64,000 bases of DNA from Clostridiaceae bacterium (GCA_902362865.1 CABIYE010000009.1:15935-79934), one strand, 5' to 3'; numbered from the stretch's first letter, positions 34,933-44,228 are shown. The notes: generated by a model not told the origin, from the letters alone. A program made the numbers and translations.

Positions 34933-36408
34933 ATGTCAATAAATTTAGAAAGTTCCAATGTGGCGACAAGAGAAAATCGGATTGGTTCCATTACAGGCTA
35001 TATTGGTTCATTGAGTGATCTGGCATCACAGAGTGAGTGTGGGACATTAAAAGGATGTTTACGATGCTTTTCGCAGTCCAGCACCTGCCTTTCAAGCTGT
35101 GCATTGGGACAGTTATCTGCAATCCGGGATGTGGCAATTATTCATCACGGACCGGCAGGGTGTTCCGTGGCAAGCGCAGGAGCATATTATTTGGATAAAG
35201 TTATGGCAAAGAAACGCGGTGTTACCAATGATACGGTTTATGTTGGCACAGATATGAATGAAAAGGATACTATCTTTGGTTCTACGGAATCTTTACGTAA
35301 GATAATACTGGAAGTCAATAAAAGGTATTCACCAAAGGCAATTTTTGTAACCAGTTCCTGTGCGACTGGAATTATTGGTGAGGATATAGACAGCGTGGTG
35401 GATGAAGTCAAGGACGAAATAGATGTTCCGATTGTAGCAGTTCACTGTGAAGGATTTAAGTCCCGCATTTGGGCGACCGGGTTTGATATTGCTGACCATG
35501 CGGTATTAAGCTCGATTGTACAGCCGCCGAAGGAAAAAAGGAACACCATCAATTTCAAGAATTTTTATGAGAGTGCAAGACCGGAAATTATGGAGATGTT
35601 TCGGAAATTTGATTTGGAGCCGGTTTTCTTATATTGTAACTCTACAGTGGAGGAACTGTCGCACATTTCGGAATCTCTTGCGACTACCTGTATCTGTGGT
35701 ACGCTGGGGAATTACCTGGGAAATGCACTGGAGGAAAAATATGGAGTGCCTTATGTGAGAAGCATCAATCAGTGTGGTATTGTGGGTTTTGAAACATGGC
35801 TGCGTGAGATTGGCAAGGTGACAGACCGAAGTGAAAAAATAGAGAAATATATTGAGGAGCAGAGAGCAATCTACCTGCCACAGATTGAGGAAATCAAGAA
35901 AGAACTGAAAGGACTCCGGGCGGTAATCGGTATGGGACCGGGATATACTTTTGAGGTTTCAAGGGTTCTGAATGAACTTGGCATAGAGGTTGTGTGGGCA
36001 TTGGCATGGCATTATGATAAGAAGTACGAGAATGGGGATGTTCCGCCATCTATGAAATATCTGTTGGACAATAACATAGACTTTGAGGCAAGCGTTGCCG
36101 ACCAGCAGAACTTTGAAGTTATGAACATTTTACATAAGTACCAGCCTGATTTATACCTTTCCAGACATCCGGGTTCTACCGTCTGGGCAATCAAAAATGG
36201 TACTCCGGCGGTTTACGTGGCGGATGAATACATGCTCTTTGGTTATAAACATACACTTGAATTTGCCCGCACGATTCTTGACGCCACCCGTAACAGAAGT
36301 TTTGAACAGAATCTGGCAAAACGGGTAAAGCTGCCTTATACAGATTGGTGGTATGAGCAGAATGTGGGCGCGTTTTTAGAAGAGGCAAAGCCTCGGAAGG
36401 AGGCTTAA
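34933..36408 (+). CDS. NifD-like protein, pair 1
   Basis: 491 residues. P-cluster-type ligands: Cys56 (SSCALGQ), Cys77 (HHGPAGCSVA), Cys143 (SSCATGIIGED). The HCEGFKSR motif (Cys172) is as in NifD. Cys255 (CGTLGNYLGNALEEKYG) aligns without gaps with the FeMo-co ligand Cys275 of Azotobacter NifD. The His442 position is Tyr428 by my alignment. Positions equal to Gln191 and His195 are Trp180 and Phe184, so N2 reduction in the known way is unlikely. Four more Cys cluster at 36-52. It could be a catalytic subunit or a NifE-like scaffold. Two bases separate it from its K partner. Confidence 0.9.
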   Translation: MSINLESSNVATRENRIGSITGYIGSLSDLASQSECGTLKGCLRCFSQSSTCLSSCALGQLSAIRDVAIIHHGPAGCSVASAGAYYLDKVMAKKRGVTNDTVYVGTDMNEKDTIFGSTESLRKIILEVNKRYSPKAIFVTSSCATGIIGEDIDSVVDEVKDEIDVPIVAVHCEGFKSRIWATGFDIADHAVLSSIVQPPKEKRNTINFKNFYESARPEIMEMFRKFDLEPVFLYCNSTVEELSHISESLATTCICGTLGNYLGNALEEKYGVPYVRSINQCGIVGFETWLREIGKVTDRSEKIEKYIEEQRAIYLPQIEEIKKELKGLRAVIGMGPGYTFEVSRVLNELGIEVVWALAWHYDKKYENGDVPPSMKYLLDNNIDFEASVADQQNFEVMNILHKYQPDLYLSRHPGSTVWAIKNGTPAVYVADEYMLFGYKHTLEFARTILDATRNRSFEQNLAKRVKLPYTDWWYEQNVGAFLEEAKPRKEA

Positions 36409-36410
36409 AA

Positions 36411-37709
36411 ATGGCAAAATTATTAGATAAACAGAGATATAAATGTGCTTTAGGAGCAATGCAGACAGTACAGGCAATTACAAGGGCGATACCGATACTG
36501 CATTCTGGTCCCGGATGTGCACAGAAATTATCAGATGGAACAGGGAGTTCCGGTTATTTCTCGCCAAATATTTTCCCATGTACCAGTATCAATGAAAAAG
36601 ATGTGGTATTCGGCGGCACAAAAAAACTGGAAACAACGATTGAAAATGCATTAAAAGTGATTGATGCAGATTTATATGTGGTGCTGACCGGCTGTATTCC
36701 GGAAATTGTAGGTGATGATACAGGCGAGGTGGTAAGCAGGTTTGAAGATGCGGATAAGCCTGTTATCTACGCATCTACCGCAGGATTTAAGGGAAATAAC
36801 TATATCGGGCATGAGCAGGTGATTGATGCCATTATAGACCAGTATTTGGAAAAGTCAGAAGAAAGAGAAAAGGGGTTGGTCAACATCTGGGCGGACGTTC
36901 CTTATCAGAATTTATTCTGGCTTGGAAATATCAGGGAACTTGAGAAACTGCTTGCGGAAATTGGGCTTAAGCCAAACACGATTTTTGGCTATAACAGAGG
37001 AATCGATCAAATCAATAAGATTCCAAAGGCAGAGTTTAACCTGTTGGTTTCCCCATGGGTTTCTGCCAAAAATATGCAGAAAATGGAGAAAAAACTTGGG
37101 CTTCCATGGCTCCATATTCCAACACTTCCTATTGGTGCATATGAAACCAGTAAGTTTCTGCGTGAAGTTGGAAAGTTTGCAGGGGTGGATGAGGAAAAGG
37201 TGGAAAGTGTCATAGGTGGGCATGAGAATTATTATTACTATCTGATTGAAAGATATGCGGATCTTTTTCTCGAAAACCGTGTTATCAATAAGCAGTTTTC
37301 TGTGGTTGCGGATGCACAGTATGCCCTCGGCATTACGAAGTTTTTAGCAAATGATCTGGGGCTTGTGCCTGCAAAACAGTTTATCGTGGATGATACGCCA
37401 AAACAGTACCGTGAGGCAATTACAGAAGAGTTCAAAAAACTGAATTTTAACCTGCAGGCAGAGGTTGTATTTGAAACGGACAGCTATAAAATTCATGAGC
37501 AGATTAAAGAGCATGACTACCACGGTTATCCGCTTATTCTCGGCAGCTACTATGAAAAGGAACTTACGGAAAGCCTGAAAGGAAATTACTTAAATATTGC
37601 ATGGGCGGTACAGGATAAAGTGGTATTGGATGATTTCTATGCAGGCTATACAGGTGGTATCCGTCTGATTGAAGATATTTATACAGTAGCCGTCCAAAGG
37701 TTTAATTAA
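36411..37709 (+). CDS. NifK-like protein, pair 1
   Basis: 432 residues. Conserved P-cluster-type Cys12 (KCALGAMQ), Cys36 (LHSGPGCAQ) and Cys94 (LTGCIPEIVGDD). FGGTKKLETTIENAL and the C-terminal GYTGGIRLIEDIY are typical of NifK/NifN-type beta chains. It lacks the long N-terminal extension of true NifK, as is usual for NifN and for nitrogenase-like beta subunits. Forms the partner of the preceding NifD-like protein. Confidence 0.9.
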   Translation: MAKLLDKQRYKCALGAMQTVQAITRAIPILHSGPGCAQKLSDGTGSSGYFSPNIFPCTSINEKDVVFGGTKKLETTIENALKVIDADLYVVLTGCIPEIVGDDTGEVVSRFEDADKPVIYASTAGFKGNNYIGHEQVIDAIIDQYLEKSEEREKGLVNIWADVPYQNLFWLGNIRELEKLLAEIGLKPNTIFGYNRGIDQINKIPKAEFNLLVSPWVSAKNMQKMEKKLGLPWLHIPTLPIGAYETSKFLREVGKFAGVDEEKVESVIGGHENYYYYLIERYADLFLENRVINKQFSVVADAQYALGITKFLANDLGLVPAKQFIVDDTPKQYREAITEEFKKLNFNLQAEVVFETDSYKIHEQIKEHDYHGYPLILGSYYEKELTESLKGNYLNIAWAVQDKVVLDDFYAGYTGGIRLIEDIYTVAVQRFN

Positions 37710-37725
37710 CAGGAGGGCAGGAAAT

Positions 37726-38175
37726 ATGTCGTATAAAATAGCGGTCGCATCCTCCGATGGCTTACAAATAGATGAGACTTTTGGCGCAGCGAAAAGTTTT
37801 ATCATATATGAAGTGGCAGATGGTATATATAGAAAGCTGGAAGAAAGAACTTTTCGTGAGGAAGGAACAGATAATGACGGGATATCTGCAGCGGATAGCT
37901 GTAATTCATCGGGTAGCTGCAAAACAGGAGGAGGTTGTGGCAATGGTACAGGAGGCGGATGCGGTGGCGCTGGAGAAACATCTGAAAAGGTGGAACTGAT
38001 ATCGGACTGCCGCTGCGTTGTCTGTAAAAAAATTGGATTTCACATACAAAAGCAATTAGAGCGGAAAGCTATTTCAGCTTTTGATGTCAGTGTCTCTGTG
38101 AAAGAGGCATTGGAAAAGATATCGCATTATTTTACCCATATGGATAACCATGAATCTTTACGGGTGCAGAAATAA
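37726..38175 (+). CDS. NifX-family protein with Cys/Gly-rich insertion
   Basis: 149 residues. N-terminus IAVASSDGLQIDETFGAAKSF and C-terminal ISDCRCVVCKKIGFHI match the NifX/NafY cofactor-carrier fold. Between them (residues ~57-85) is a low-complexity insert with spaced Cys (CNSSGSC, GGGCGNGTGGGCGG). In copy 1 this place has only CNGGNH. Nine Cys in all suggest iron, molybdenum or other metal binding. Last gene of the first operon: a terminator follows 13 bases after the stop. Could be a metal-insertion factor or storage protein for the cofactor. Confidence 0.8.
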   Translation: MSYKIAVASSDGLQIDETFGAAKSFIIYEVADGIYRKLEERTFREEGTDNDGISAADSCNSSGSCKTGGGCGNGTGGGCGGAGETSEKVELISDCRCVVCKKIGFHIQKQLERKAISAFDVSVSVKEALEKISHYFTHMDNHESLRVQK

Positions 38176-38187
38176 AAAAAGTTGACC

Positions 38188-38231
38188 GGACAACCGGAGA
38201 TTTGATTTAAAGAATCTTTGGTTGTCCTTTT
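38188..38231 (+). terminator. Intrinsic terminator between nif-like operon and ABC transporter
   Basis: 8-bp stem GGACAACC / GGTTGTCC, inner AGATT / AATCT, four T. It probably lowers rather than abolishes read-through into the transporter genes. Confidence 0.8.
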
Positions 38232-38299
38232 GTGTATGGATTTATAAAAATGTTACAGAGGAAATTCCAAAATTGATAATAAGAAAAGAGGTAAAGACG

Positions 38300-39370
38300 A
38301 TGAACAAGAAAACGAAAAAAATATTTGCATTAGTTTTAACAACGATGATGTTGTCAGCATTGCTTCTCAACGGTTGCGGAAAAGAAGAGAAAAAGGAATC
38401 TTATGTCTTTAAAATTGGAACGGCAAATGGTTCACTATGTCTGGCACCACTTCATGTTGCACAGGATTTAGGATATTTCGAGGAGGAATTTAATGCCGCC
38501 GGGATTAAGTATGAACTGGTAGAGATTGATATGCAGCAGGCAGCAGATTTGACGGCTTCCGGGCAGATAGATGCCTGTGTGGGATTGGCGGGAAGCCTGA
38601 TACCGCAGGTGGACAGCGGATTAGATATATCTTTTACGGCAGGACTTCATACCGGATGTACAAAATATTATGTGAGCAAGGATTCAGATATTAAAGATTT
38701 ATCCGGATTAAAGGGAAAGAAAATAGGTGTGCCGGGAATGAGTGATTCATCGGTAGTGGCATTGAAAAGGAAATTGGCAGACTTAGGCATCGGTGTAAGT
38801 ACAACGAATATGGAAATAGAATTGGTTGTCTACAATATGACGGATCTGCCGCTGGCATTAGCTAATGGTGCGGTAGATGCAATCGCCGTTCATGATCCGG
38901 TGGCATCTTCCGCAGAAAAAGAATATGGATTTACTAAGATATTAGATTTGACAGAGGATGAAAAGTTTAAAAACGAATACTGCTGTGCATCTTACATAAC
39001 TTCTTCTATAACAAAAGAACATCCTGAAGCAGCAGCAGCGTATACCAGAGCATTATTGAAAGCCTCCGCTTATGTGCAGCAAAATCCGGAGGAAGCTGCC
39101 AGACTTCAAATTGAAAACGAACAATGTTCTGGTGATTTGGCGGAAAATACGAAACTGTTGTCATCCTATAATTATCAGCCATCGGTAAGCGCCATGGAAG
39201 AAACATTTAAAAATGCATGTACAGACTTACTGGAGATTGGTAACTTACAGGAGGGAAGAAATATCGATGACTTTACCGCTGACCATATTGCGAAATTTGA
39301 GGATGTACCGGAGAGTTATACATATAATGATGACGGCACGTTTTCAGAAGTAAAAAAAAGTAGAGAATAG
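38300..39370 (+). CDS. Substrate-binding lipoprotein, SsuA/TauA/NrtA type
   Basis: 356 residues from ATG 38300 after AGAGGTAAAG. Lipoprotein signal peptide with lipobox LLNGCGK. The mature protein follows the NMT1/SsuA pattern: LAPLHVAQDLGYFEEE, DLTASGQIDACVGLAG, LKGKKIGVPGMSD, LALANGAVDAIAVHDP. Relatives bind alkanesulfonates, taurine, nitrate or pyrimidine precursors. Several Cys pairs in the mature part (GLHTGCTKYY, EYCCASY) are not usual for SsuA. Given the island's cysteine genes the ligand is probably a sulfur compound, which is inference. Confidence 0.9.
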   Translation: MNKKTKKIFALVLTTMMLSALLLNGCGKEEKKESYVFKIGTANGSLCLAPLHVAQDLGYFEEEFNAAGIKYELVEIDMQQAADLTASGQIDACVGLAGSLIPQVDSGLDISFTAGLHTGCTKYYVSKDSDIKDLSGLKGKKIGVPGMSDSSVVALKRKLADLGIGVSTTNMEIELVVYNMTDLPLALANGAVDAIAVHDPVASSAEKEYGFTKILDLTEDEKFKNEYCCASYITSSITKEHPEAAAAYTRALLKASAYVQQNPEEAARLQIENEQCSGDLAENTKLLSSYNYQPSVSAMEETFKNACTDLLEIGNLQEGRNIDDFTADHIAKFEDVPESYTYNDDGTFSEVKKSRE

Positions 39371-39406
39371 TTCTTGCTGTGATTAGCGGTCAGGACAGGA
39401 GGAAAT

Positions 39407-40366
39407 ATGAAAAAGATACATGTTATTATAAAACTTATTCTACCGATATTGGCAATCATTCTTTCGGTTATGACATATTATGGTCTGAAAGACAACGGAG
39501 AACAAAAGGCTACTCCATATCCATACTACATATATTTTGTCATGCTTATTTTAGGACTGTATGTAATAGTGGTTTTGGCAGCAGTTTTTATTAAGAGGTG
39601 GAGAAAAATATTAATATACAAAGCTCCTCTGATTGCCGGAGTTTTGCTGTTGCTCATGATAATCAATATTGCCACTTCTAAGACAACCATTCTGCCAACT
39701 TTGTATTTTCCGTCTTTAGATAGAATTATTGGACTTTTATTTGAGCAAAGGATCTTTCTACTGGAAAATGTATTGTCCTCGTTAAAATTGCTGATTATCG
39801 GTTTTATTTGGGGTGCATCTATCGGATTTTTGACTGGATTGGCATTGGGGTATAATAAGAAAGTAGGCTATTGGCTGAACCCGGTCACAAAAGTAATAGG
39901 ACCTATTCCCACAACTGCATGGATTCCATTGGCATTAAGTGTATTTCCAACCACACATGTGGCGAATGTATTTTTGATTGCGTTTGCTGTATGGTTTCCA
40001 GTAACACTGATGACAAGCAGCGGAATACAAAGTACCAGTCAGGTTCATTTTGAGGTGTCAAGTACGTTAGGTGCATCCACTTTATATAAGATTGTACATG
40101 TTGCAATTCCAAGTGCAATGCCAAGCATATTTTTAGGGATATTTTATGGAACGGTTTCTTCTTTTGCTACGCTTATGGCTGTGGAGATGAACGGGAATTC
40201 CAGCGGCATTGGATGGTATATTAATTGGCAGAAACAGGTTATGATGTATGATGGCGTATATGCAGGTCTTATCATTATAGCAGTTATATGTTCTTTGATA
40301 TTGACACTCTTATTTAGAGTAAGAGATCGTATTTTGGTATGGCAGAAAGGAGTCATTAAATGGTAG
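39407..40366 (+). CDS. ABC transporter permease, SsuC/TauC type
   Basis: 319 residues. An unusual N-terminal region with three extra membrane segments (residues ~7-25, 42-62, 72-90) precedes the binding-protein-dependent transport domain (~120-310, with EAA loop EVSSTLGASTLYKIVHVAIP). Start preceded by CAGGAGGAAAT. It forms the membrane channel for the importer; the ATPase start overlaps its end by 7 bases. Confidence 0.92.
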   Translation: MKKIHVIIKLILPILAIILSVMTYYGLKDNGEQKATPYPYYIYFVMLILGLYVIVVLAAVFIKRWRKILIYKAPLIAGVLLLLMIINIATSKTTILPTLYFPSLDRIIGLLFEQRIFLLENVLSSLKLLIIGFIWGASIGFLTGLALGYNKKVGYWLNPVTKVIGPIPTTAWIPLALSVFPTTHVANVFLIAFAVWFPVTLMTSSGIQSTSQVHFEVSSTLGASTLYKIVHVAIPSAMPSIFLGIFYGTVSSFATLMAVEMNGNSSGIGWYINWQKQVMMYDGVYAGLIIIAVICSLILTLLFRVRDRILVWQKGVIKW

Positions 40367-41145
40367 GGCAGATTTCAATACAGGAGGTAAGCAAGGAGTT
40401 TGTGAATCCGGATGCTTCCAAAGAAAATATACATGCGTTAAACGGATTTTCATTGGATATTGAGCCAGGAACTTTTATAAGCCTGATTGGACCATCAGGA
40501 TGTGGAAAGTCAACATTGCTGAGGCTGATAGGGGGATTAGACAATCCAAGCAGTGGTGCGATTTACCTGGATGGCAAAAAGATAGAGAAGCCAGGAAGTG
40601 ACAGGGGATTTGCATTTCAGGGTTCCAATCTTTTTCCGTGGCTGACAGTTGAGAAAAATATCGCATTTGGGTTAAAGGCAAGGCATATCTATAAGGATTC
40701 CCAAAAGGATGTCGAGGAGTTTATCAATCTTGTCGGGCTGGGGGGATTTGAAAAATCATATCCGCATCAGCTATCAGGCGGTATGCAACAAAGAGCATCT
40801 TTAGCAAGGGCATTAGTAGGACATCCATCCGTATTGTTGTTGGATGAACCTTTAGGCGCTTTAGATGCGTTTACGAGAATGAACTTACAAGATGAGATAT
40901 TAGATATTTGGAAAAAATATAATATGACGGTGATTATGGTTACGCATGATGTGGATGAGGCAATTTATATGTCAGATCAGGTAGTTGTTATGTCTGCGAG
41001 ACCATCAAAAGTAGAGATTGTTATAGATATAGACCTGCCAAGATCTCGTGCAAGAGCTCAGGATACATTTCAGGAATACAGGTCAAAGATACTTGAAATT
41101 TTGAATTTTGGTGGAAAGATTGAAGAAGTAGAGTATTATCTATAA
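40360..41145 (+). CDS. ABC transporter ATPase, SsuB/TauB type
   Basis: 261 residues. Walker A GPSGCGKSTLLRLIGG, Q-loop FQGSNLFPWL, signature LSGGMQQRASLARAL, Walker B LLLDEPLGALD, switch VTHDVDEAIYMSD. Typical for sulfonate/taurine/nitrate importers. Translationally coupled to the permease. Followed by ~300 bases with no gene. Confidence 0.94.
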   Translation: MVGQISIQEVSKEFVNPDASKENIHALNGFSLDIEPGTFISLIGPSGCGKSTLLRLIGGLDNPSSGAIYLDGKKIEKPGSDRGFAFQGSNLFPWLTVEKNIAFGLKARHIYKDSQKDVEEFINLVGLGGFEKSYPHQLSGGMQQRASLARALVGHPSVLLLDEPLGALDAFTRMNLQDEILDIWKKYNMTVIMVTHDVDEAIYMSDQVVVMSARPSKVEIVIDIDLPRSRARAQDTFQEYRSKILEILNFGGKIEEVEYYL

Positions 41146-41438
41146 ATCATTTTGCAAAATTGACAGTGTAAAATAAATAGTGCTTATCGACAGTCTTTTA
41201 TATAAATATATGAGGTTGAGTTGGCAGTCACTTATAGTCTTAAAGAAGATAGGATTATAGATAATAAGTGCCTGCCTATGTCTGCATGTAAACGAATATA
41301 TCAAAGTTTGTATTGTACCGCTTCCATTTTTGAAGTGTTTGTCGAGGGAGTGGCATACGAGGATGAACAATCTTTTAATAGAATTTATCATGTGAAATAG
41401 ACAAAATCTATTACGAGCTATAGAAAACAAATAATTTT
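41146..41438. other. Intergenic region with 12-bp hairpin, no gene supported
   Basis: A hairpin with arms GGCAG-T-CACTTAT and ATAAGTG-C-CTGCC (41223-41276, one mismatch, 28-base loop) has no T-run. Near 41311-41400 a short open stretch ends in VEGVAYEDEQSFNRIY but has no start, so it may be the tail of a lost gene. Otherwise nothing recognisable. Confidence 0.5.
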
Positions 41439-41458
41439 ATAATTCCTATATGAATAGT
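41439..41458. promoter_or_regulatory. Putative Rrf2/IscR-type operator, copy 1
   Basis: ATAATTCCTATATGAATAGT, ahead of the rrf2 remnant. A near-identical box (ATAATTCCCATATGAATAAT) occurs at 42806-42825 ahead of nifS. It contains the imperfect dyad ATTC-N6-GAAT. Likely target of the Rrf2 protein whose gene is now truncated, or of a chromosomal homologue. Confidence 0.55.
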
Positions 41459-41500
41459 ATAATATCTATGCGGGAGGGGGTTGCAGGCAAGGAGGTTTTT

Positions 41501-41686
41501 ATGAGGATATCAACAAGAGGAAAAAATGCGATAAAGCTAATGCTTGATTTGGCAACTTATAATCATGGAGAACCGGTAAGGCTCAAGGATATAGCGAAAA
41601 GGCAGAATATATTTGAGAAATATTTGGAGCAGATTGTTGCAGTACTGCATAAAGCAGCCTTAGTAAAAAGCATCAGAGGGCGGTAA
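41501..41686 (+). pseudogene. Truncated Rrf2-family (IscR/CymR-like) regulator
   Basis: 61 residues from ATG 41501 (AAGGAGG upstream): MRISTRGKNAIKLMLDLATY ... LKDIAKRQNIFEKYLEQIVA is the Rrf2 winged-helix domain. Intact Rrf2 proteins have ~135-150 residues; this one stops at SIRGR, just before the GGY motif and Cys region expected in IscR. The following ~60 bases contain no continuation I can read. A lone DNA-binding domain might still bind, but decay is the simpler reading given the three broken genes that follow. Confidence 0.75.
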
Positions 41687-41747
41687 TACCGGGACAGGCA
41701 CTGGTATTATATGATGGCAGTCTGGCAGCAGGAGGAGGGACGATACT

Positions 41748-42754
41748 ATGAAAGCAGATGCTGGTTCCATGACATGGAGGACAGAAGATAATATCGGTGT
41801 TTCAGAATATACGCTATTGACAGTGGAAGAAGGAAAACGGCTTATTGATCGCCTGGAACAGGAACATGAATTATCCAAAGCAGAGATGGCAGTGCTGATT
41901 GATGCTAATTGTCCGGAGTTGCGTGATTATGCAAAAGTAAAGGCAAGAGCCATTGGAGACAAGCAGTTTGGTAGGAATATTTATATCCGGGGGCTGATTG
42001 AATTTACTAACTATTGTAAAAATGATTGTTATTACTGTGGAATTCGTTGCAGCAACGCTAAGGCAGAACGATATCGTCTAAGCAGGGAGGATATTATGGC
42101 GTGCTGCAGGGAAGGAAAAAAACTGGGATTTCGGACATTTGTGTTACAAGGAGGCGAAGATCCATATTATACTGATGACCATATTGTAGATTTGATACGG
42201 CAGCAGAGTCCCATTATCAAAAACTGCATCCACATAACTTATCACTGAAACATCGCAAGCAGTGTCTGTGGAATCTTAAAGAGATTGGTTATCAGACGGG
42301 ATGTGGGTTTATGGTAGGAAGTCCGGGACAGACGGCTGAACATTTGGCGGAGGATTTTCAATTTATCAGAGAACTGCAACCAGAGATGGTAGGAATAGGA
42401 CCTTTTATCCCACACAGTGACACACCATTTGCGAAAGAAATACAGGGAAGTATGGAACTGACACTATACCTTTTAAGTTTACTGCGTATCCAGCAGCCGG
42501 ATTTATTGTTGCCTGCAACTACTGCCTTAGCGACAATAAATCCCAGAGGCCGTGAACTGGGGATAGAGGCAGGTGCCAATGTGGTGATGCCAAATCTGTC
42601 TCCAGTGGGAGTTCGGGATAAATATGCATTATATAATGGGAAAGTCTGCACGGGAGATGAAGCAGCAGAGTGTAGGAAATGTCTGGAGAAACGGATAGAA
42701 AGCGTGGGCTATCACATAGTAATCAGCAGGGGAGATCACTGTGATGTGAAGTGA
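41748..42754 (+). pseudogene. hydE: HydE-like radical SAM gene, broken by internal deletion and frameshift
   Basis: The first part (to 42248) holds the radical SAM site NYCKNDCYYCGIRCSN and LQGGEDPYYTDD. It then runs out of frame soon after LIRQQSP. The second part resumes in another frame from about 42215 (LHPHNLSLKHRKQCLWNLK) and continues with GYQTGCGFMVGSPGQT to the end. Roughly 40 codons of the middle, including SAM-domain strands, are missing. HydE helps build the dithiomethylamine of [FeFe]-hydrogenase; why it was beside nif-like genes is unclear. Confidence 0.85.
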
Positions 42755-42760
42755 AATCTA

Positions 42761-42825
42761 TTGACAGGCATCTTATACATGGCTATAATCTGTACCATAA
42801 ATCATATAATTCCCATATGAATAAT
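42761..42825 (+). promoter_or_regulatory. nifS: Consensus promoter plus Rrf2-type operator ahead of nifS
   Basis: TTGACA (42761-42766), 17-base spacer, TATAAT (42784-42789). The operator-like box ATAATTCCCATATGAATAAT (42806-42825) lies just past the expected start point, a position suited to repression. Confidence 0.75.
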
Positions 42826-42899
42826 AGGTTTATATGCTTTTGGAAAGGCTTATGAACATAATGTTGAATAAAAAATAATAAGAAAGAAGGCGTATCTTT

Positions 42900-44081
42900 A
42901 TGAAGAAACTGATTTATCTGGATAATGCTGCGACAACGCAGGTAAGTGAAGAAGTGTTAAATGAAATGCTTCCTTTTTTCAGGCAGACATACAGTAACCC
43001 ATCTGCCGTATACAGCTTTGCAGGAGAGGGTAAGAAAGCAGTTGACCGTGCAAGGAAGCAGGCGGCGGAGTTAATTGGTGCAAATGTAGAAGAAATATAT
43101 TTTACAGGCGGAGGAAGCGAGTCTGATAACTGGGCATTAAAGGCAGCTGCAGAGGCTTATTGCTCAAAGGGAAAACATATTATAACCAGTAAAATAGAGC
43201 ATCATGCCATACTGCATACTTGTGAATATCTGGAGAAGCAGGGATAGGAGGTAACATATCTTGATGTAGATGAGGACGGGAAAATATCTCTTGAAGAACT
43301 CAGAGCTGCCATTCGCCCGGATACCATTTTGATATCGGTCATGGCGGCAAATAACGAGATTGGAACAATAGAACCGATTGCGGAAATAGGAAAGATTGCA
43401 CATGAGAACGGCGTGTTGTTCCATACAGACGCAGTACAGGCATACGGACATATTCCAATAAATGTTGATGATATGGAAATAGACATGCTCTCTGCAAGTG
43501 GGCATAAATTTAATGGGCCAAAAGGAATCGGGATTTTGTATATCCGTAAAGGTGTAAAAATCCGTTCCTTTATACATGGTGGCGCACAGGAGAGGAACAG
43601 AAGGGCAGGAACTTCCAATGTGCCGGGAATTGTTGGATTTGGAAAGGCAGCAGAGATTGCCGGGGATACGATGGAATCAAGAACCAGGAAGGAGATAACA
43701 TTGAGGGATCATTTGATAGAAAGAGTTTTATCAGAGATTCCCTATGTCAGGCTGAATGGGCATAAAACCGACAGACTGCCGAATAATGTGAACTTCTGTT
43801 TTCGGTTTATCGAAGGGGAATCATTGATGATTTTATTAGATCAGATAGGAGTGTGTGCTTCCAGCGGTTCGGCATGTACATCCGGCTCATTAGATCCTTC
43901 CCATGTACTTCTTGCAATTGGACTCCCGCATGAGATTGCACATGGCTCATTGAGGATTACCCTGTCGGAAGAAACTACATTGGAGGATATCGATTTTGTG
44001 GCAGATGAACTAAAGAAGATTGCCCTGAGACTGCGAAGAATGTCTCCGGTGTATGAGGATTTTGTAAAAAGCCAGAAGTGA
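42900..44081 (+). pseudogene. nifS: NifS/IscS-type cysteine desulfurase interrupted by one in-frame TAG
   Basis: 393 sense codons of one continuous frame are interrupted only by TAG at 43245-43247 (after LEYLEKQG-type context, before [12 protein letters not shown]). All expected motifs are intact: YLDNAATTQVS, FTGGGSESDNWAL, EHHAILHTCEYL, PLP Lys in [12 protein letters not shown], and the active-site Cys loop [18 protein letters not shown] single nonsense change, suppression, or a sequencing error are all possible. Promoter and Rrf2-like operator are intact upstream. It would supply sulfur for Fe-S cluster assembly. Confidence 0.85.
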
Positions 44082-44111
44082 TGTGTTTTCAAAAAGAAAA
44101 GGAGACAGAAA

Positions 44112-44228
44112 ATGTATAGTGAAAAAGAAAATCCCAGTGGAGTAGGTACTGTTGGAAATGCAAAATGCGGCGATATTATGCGAATGTATTTTGATATCGC
44201 AGAAAAAGCGGAAGATGGGGAATACTGA
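44112..44228 (+). pseudogene. nifU: NifU/IscU scaffold remnant (38 codons)
   Basis: From ATG 44112: MYSEKENPSGVGTVGNAKCG, then DIMRMYFDIAEKAEDGEY and a stop. The pieces match the N-terminus of IscU/NifU (YSEK...NP, GVGTVGN-CGD-M-) with an internal deletion, and the remaining ~90 residues with two of the three cluster Cys are lost. The place right after nifS is the normal nifSU order. The ribosome binding site AAAGGAGACAG is kept. Confidence 0.75.

Noticed and set aside
41223..41276. Intrinsic terminator after the ABC transporter genes
   Set aside because: The 12-bp hairpin has a 28-base loop and no T-run, so I list it only as a hairpin of unknown role.
43245..43247. Pyrrolysine at the TAG of nifS
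   Set aside because: No pylTSBCD genes or CUA-anticodon tRNA are in the window, the site is not a known pyrrolysine position, and neighbouring genes are decayed.
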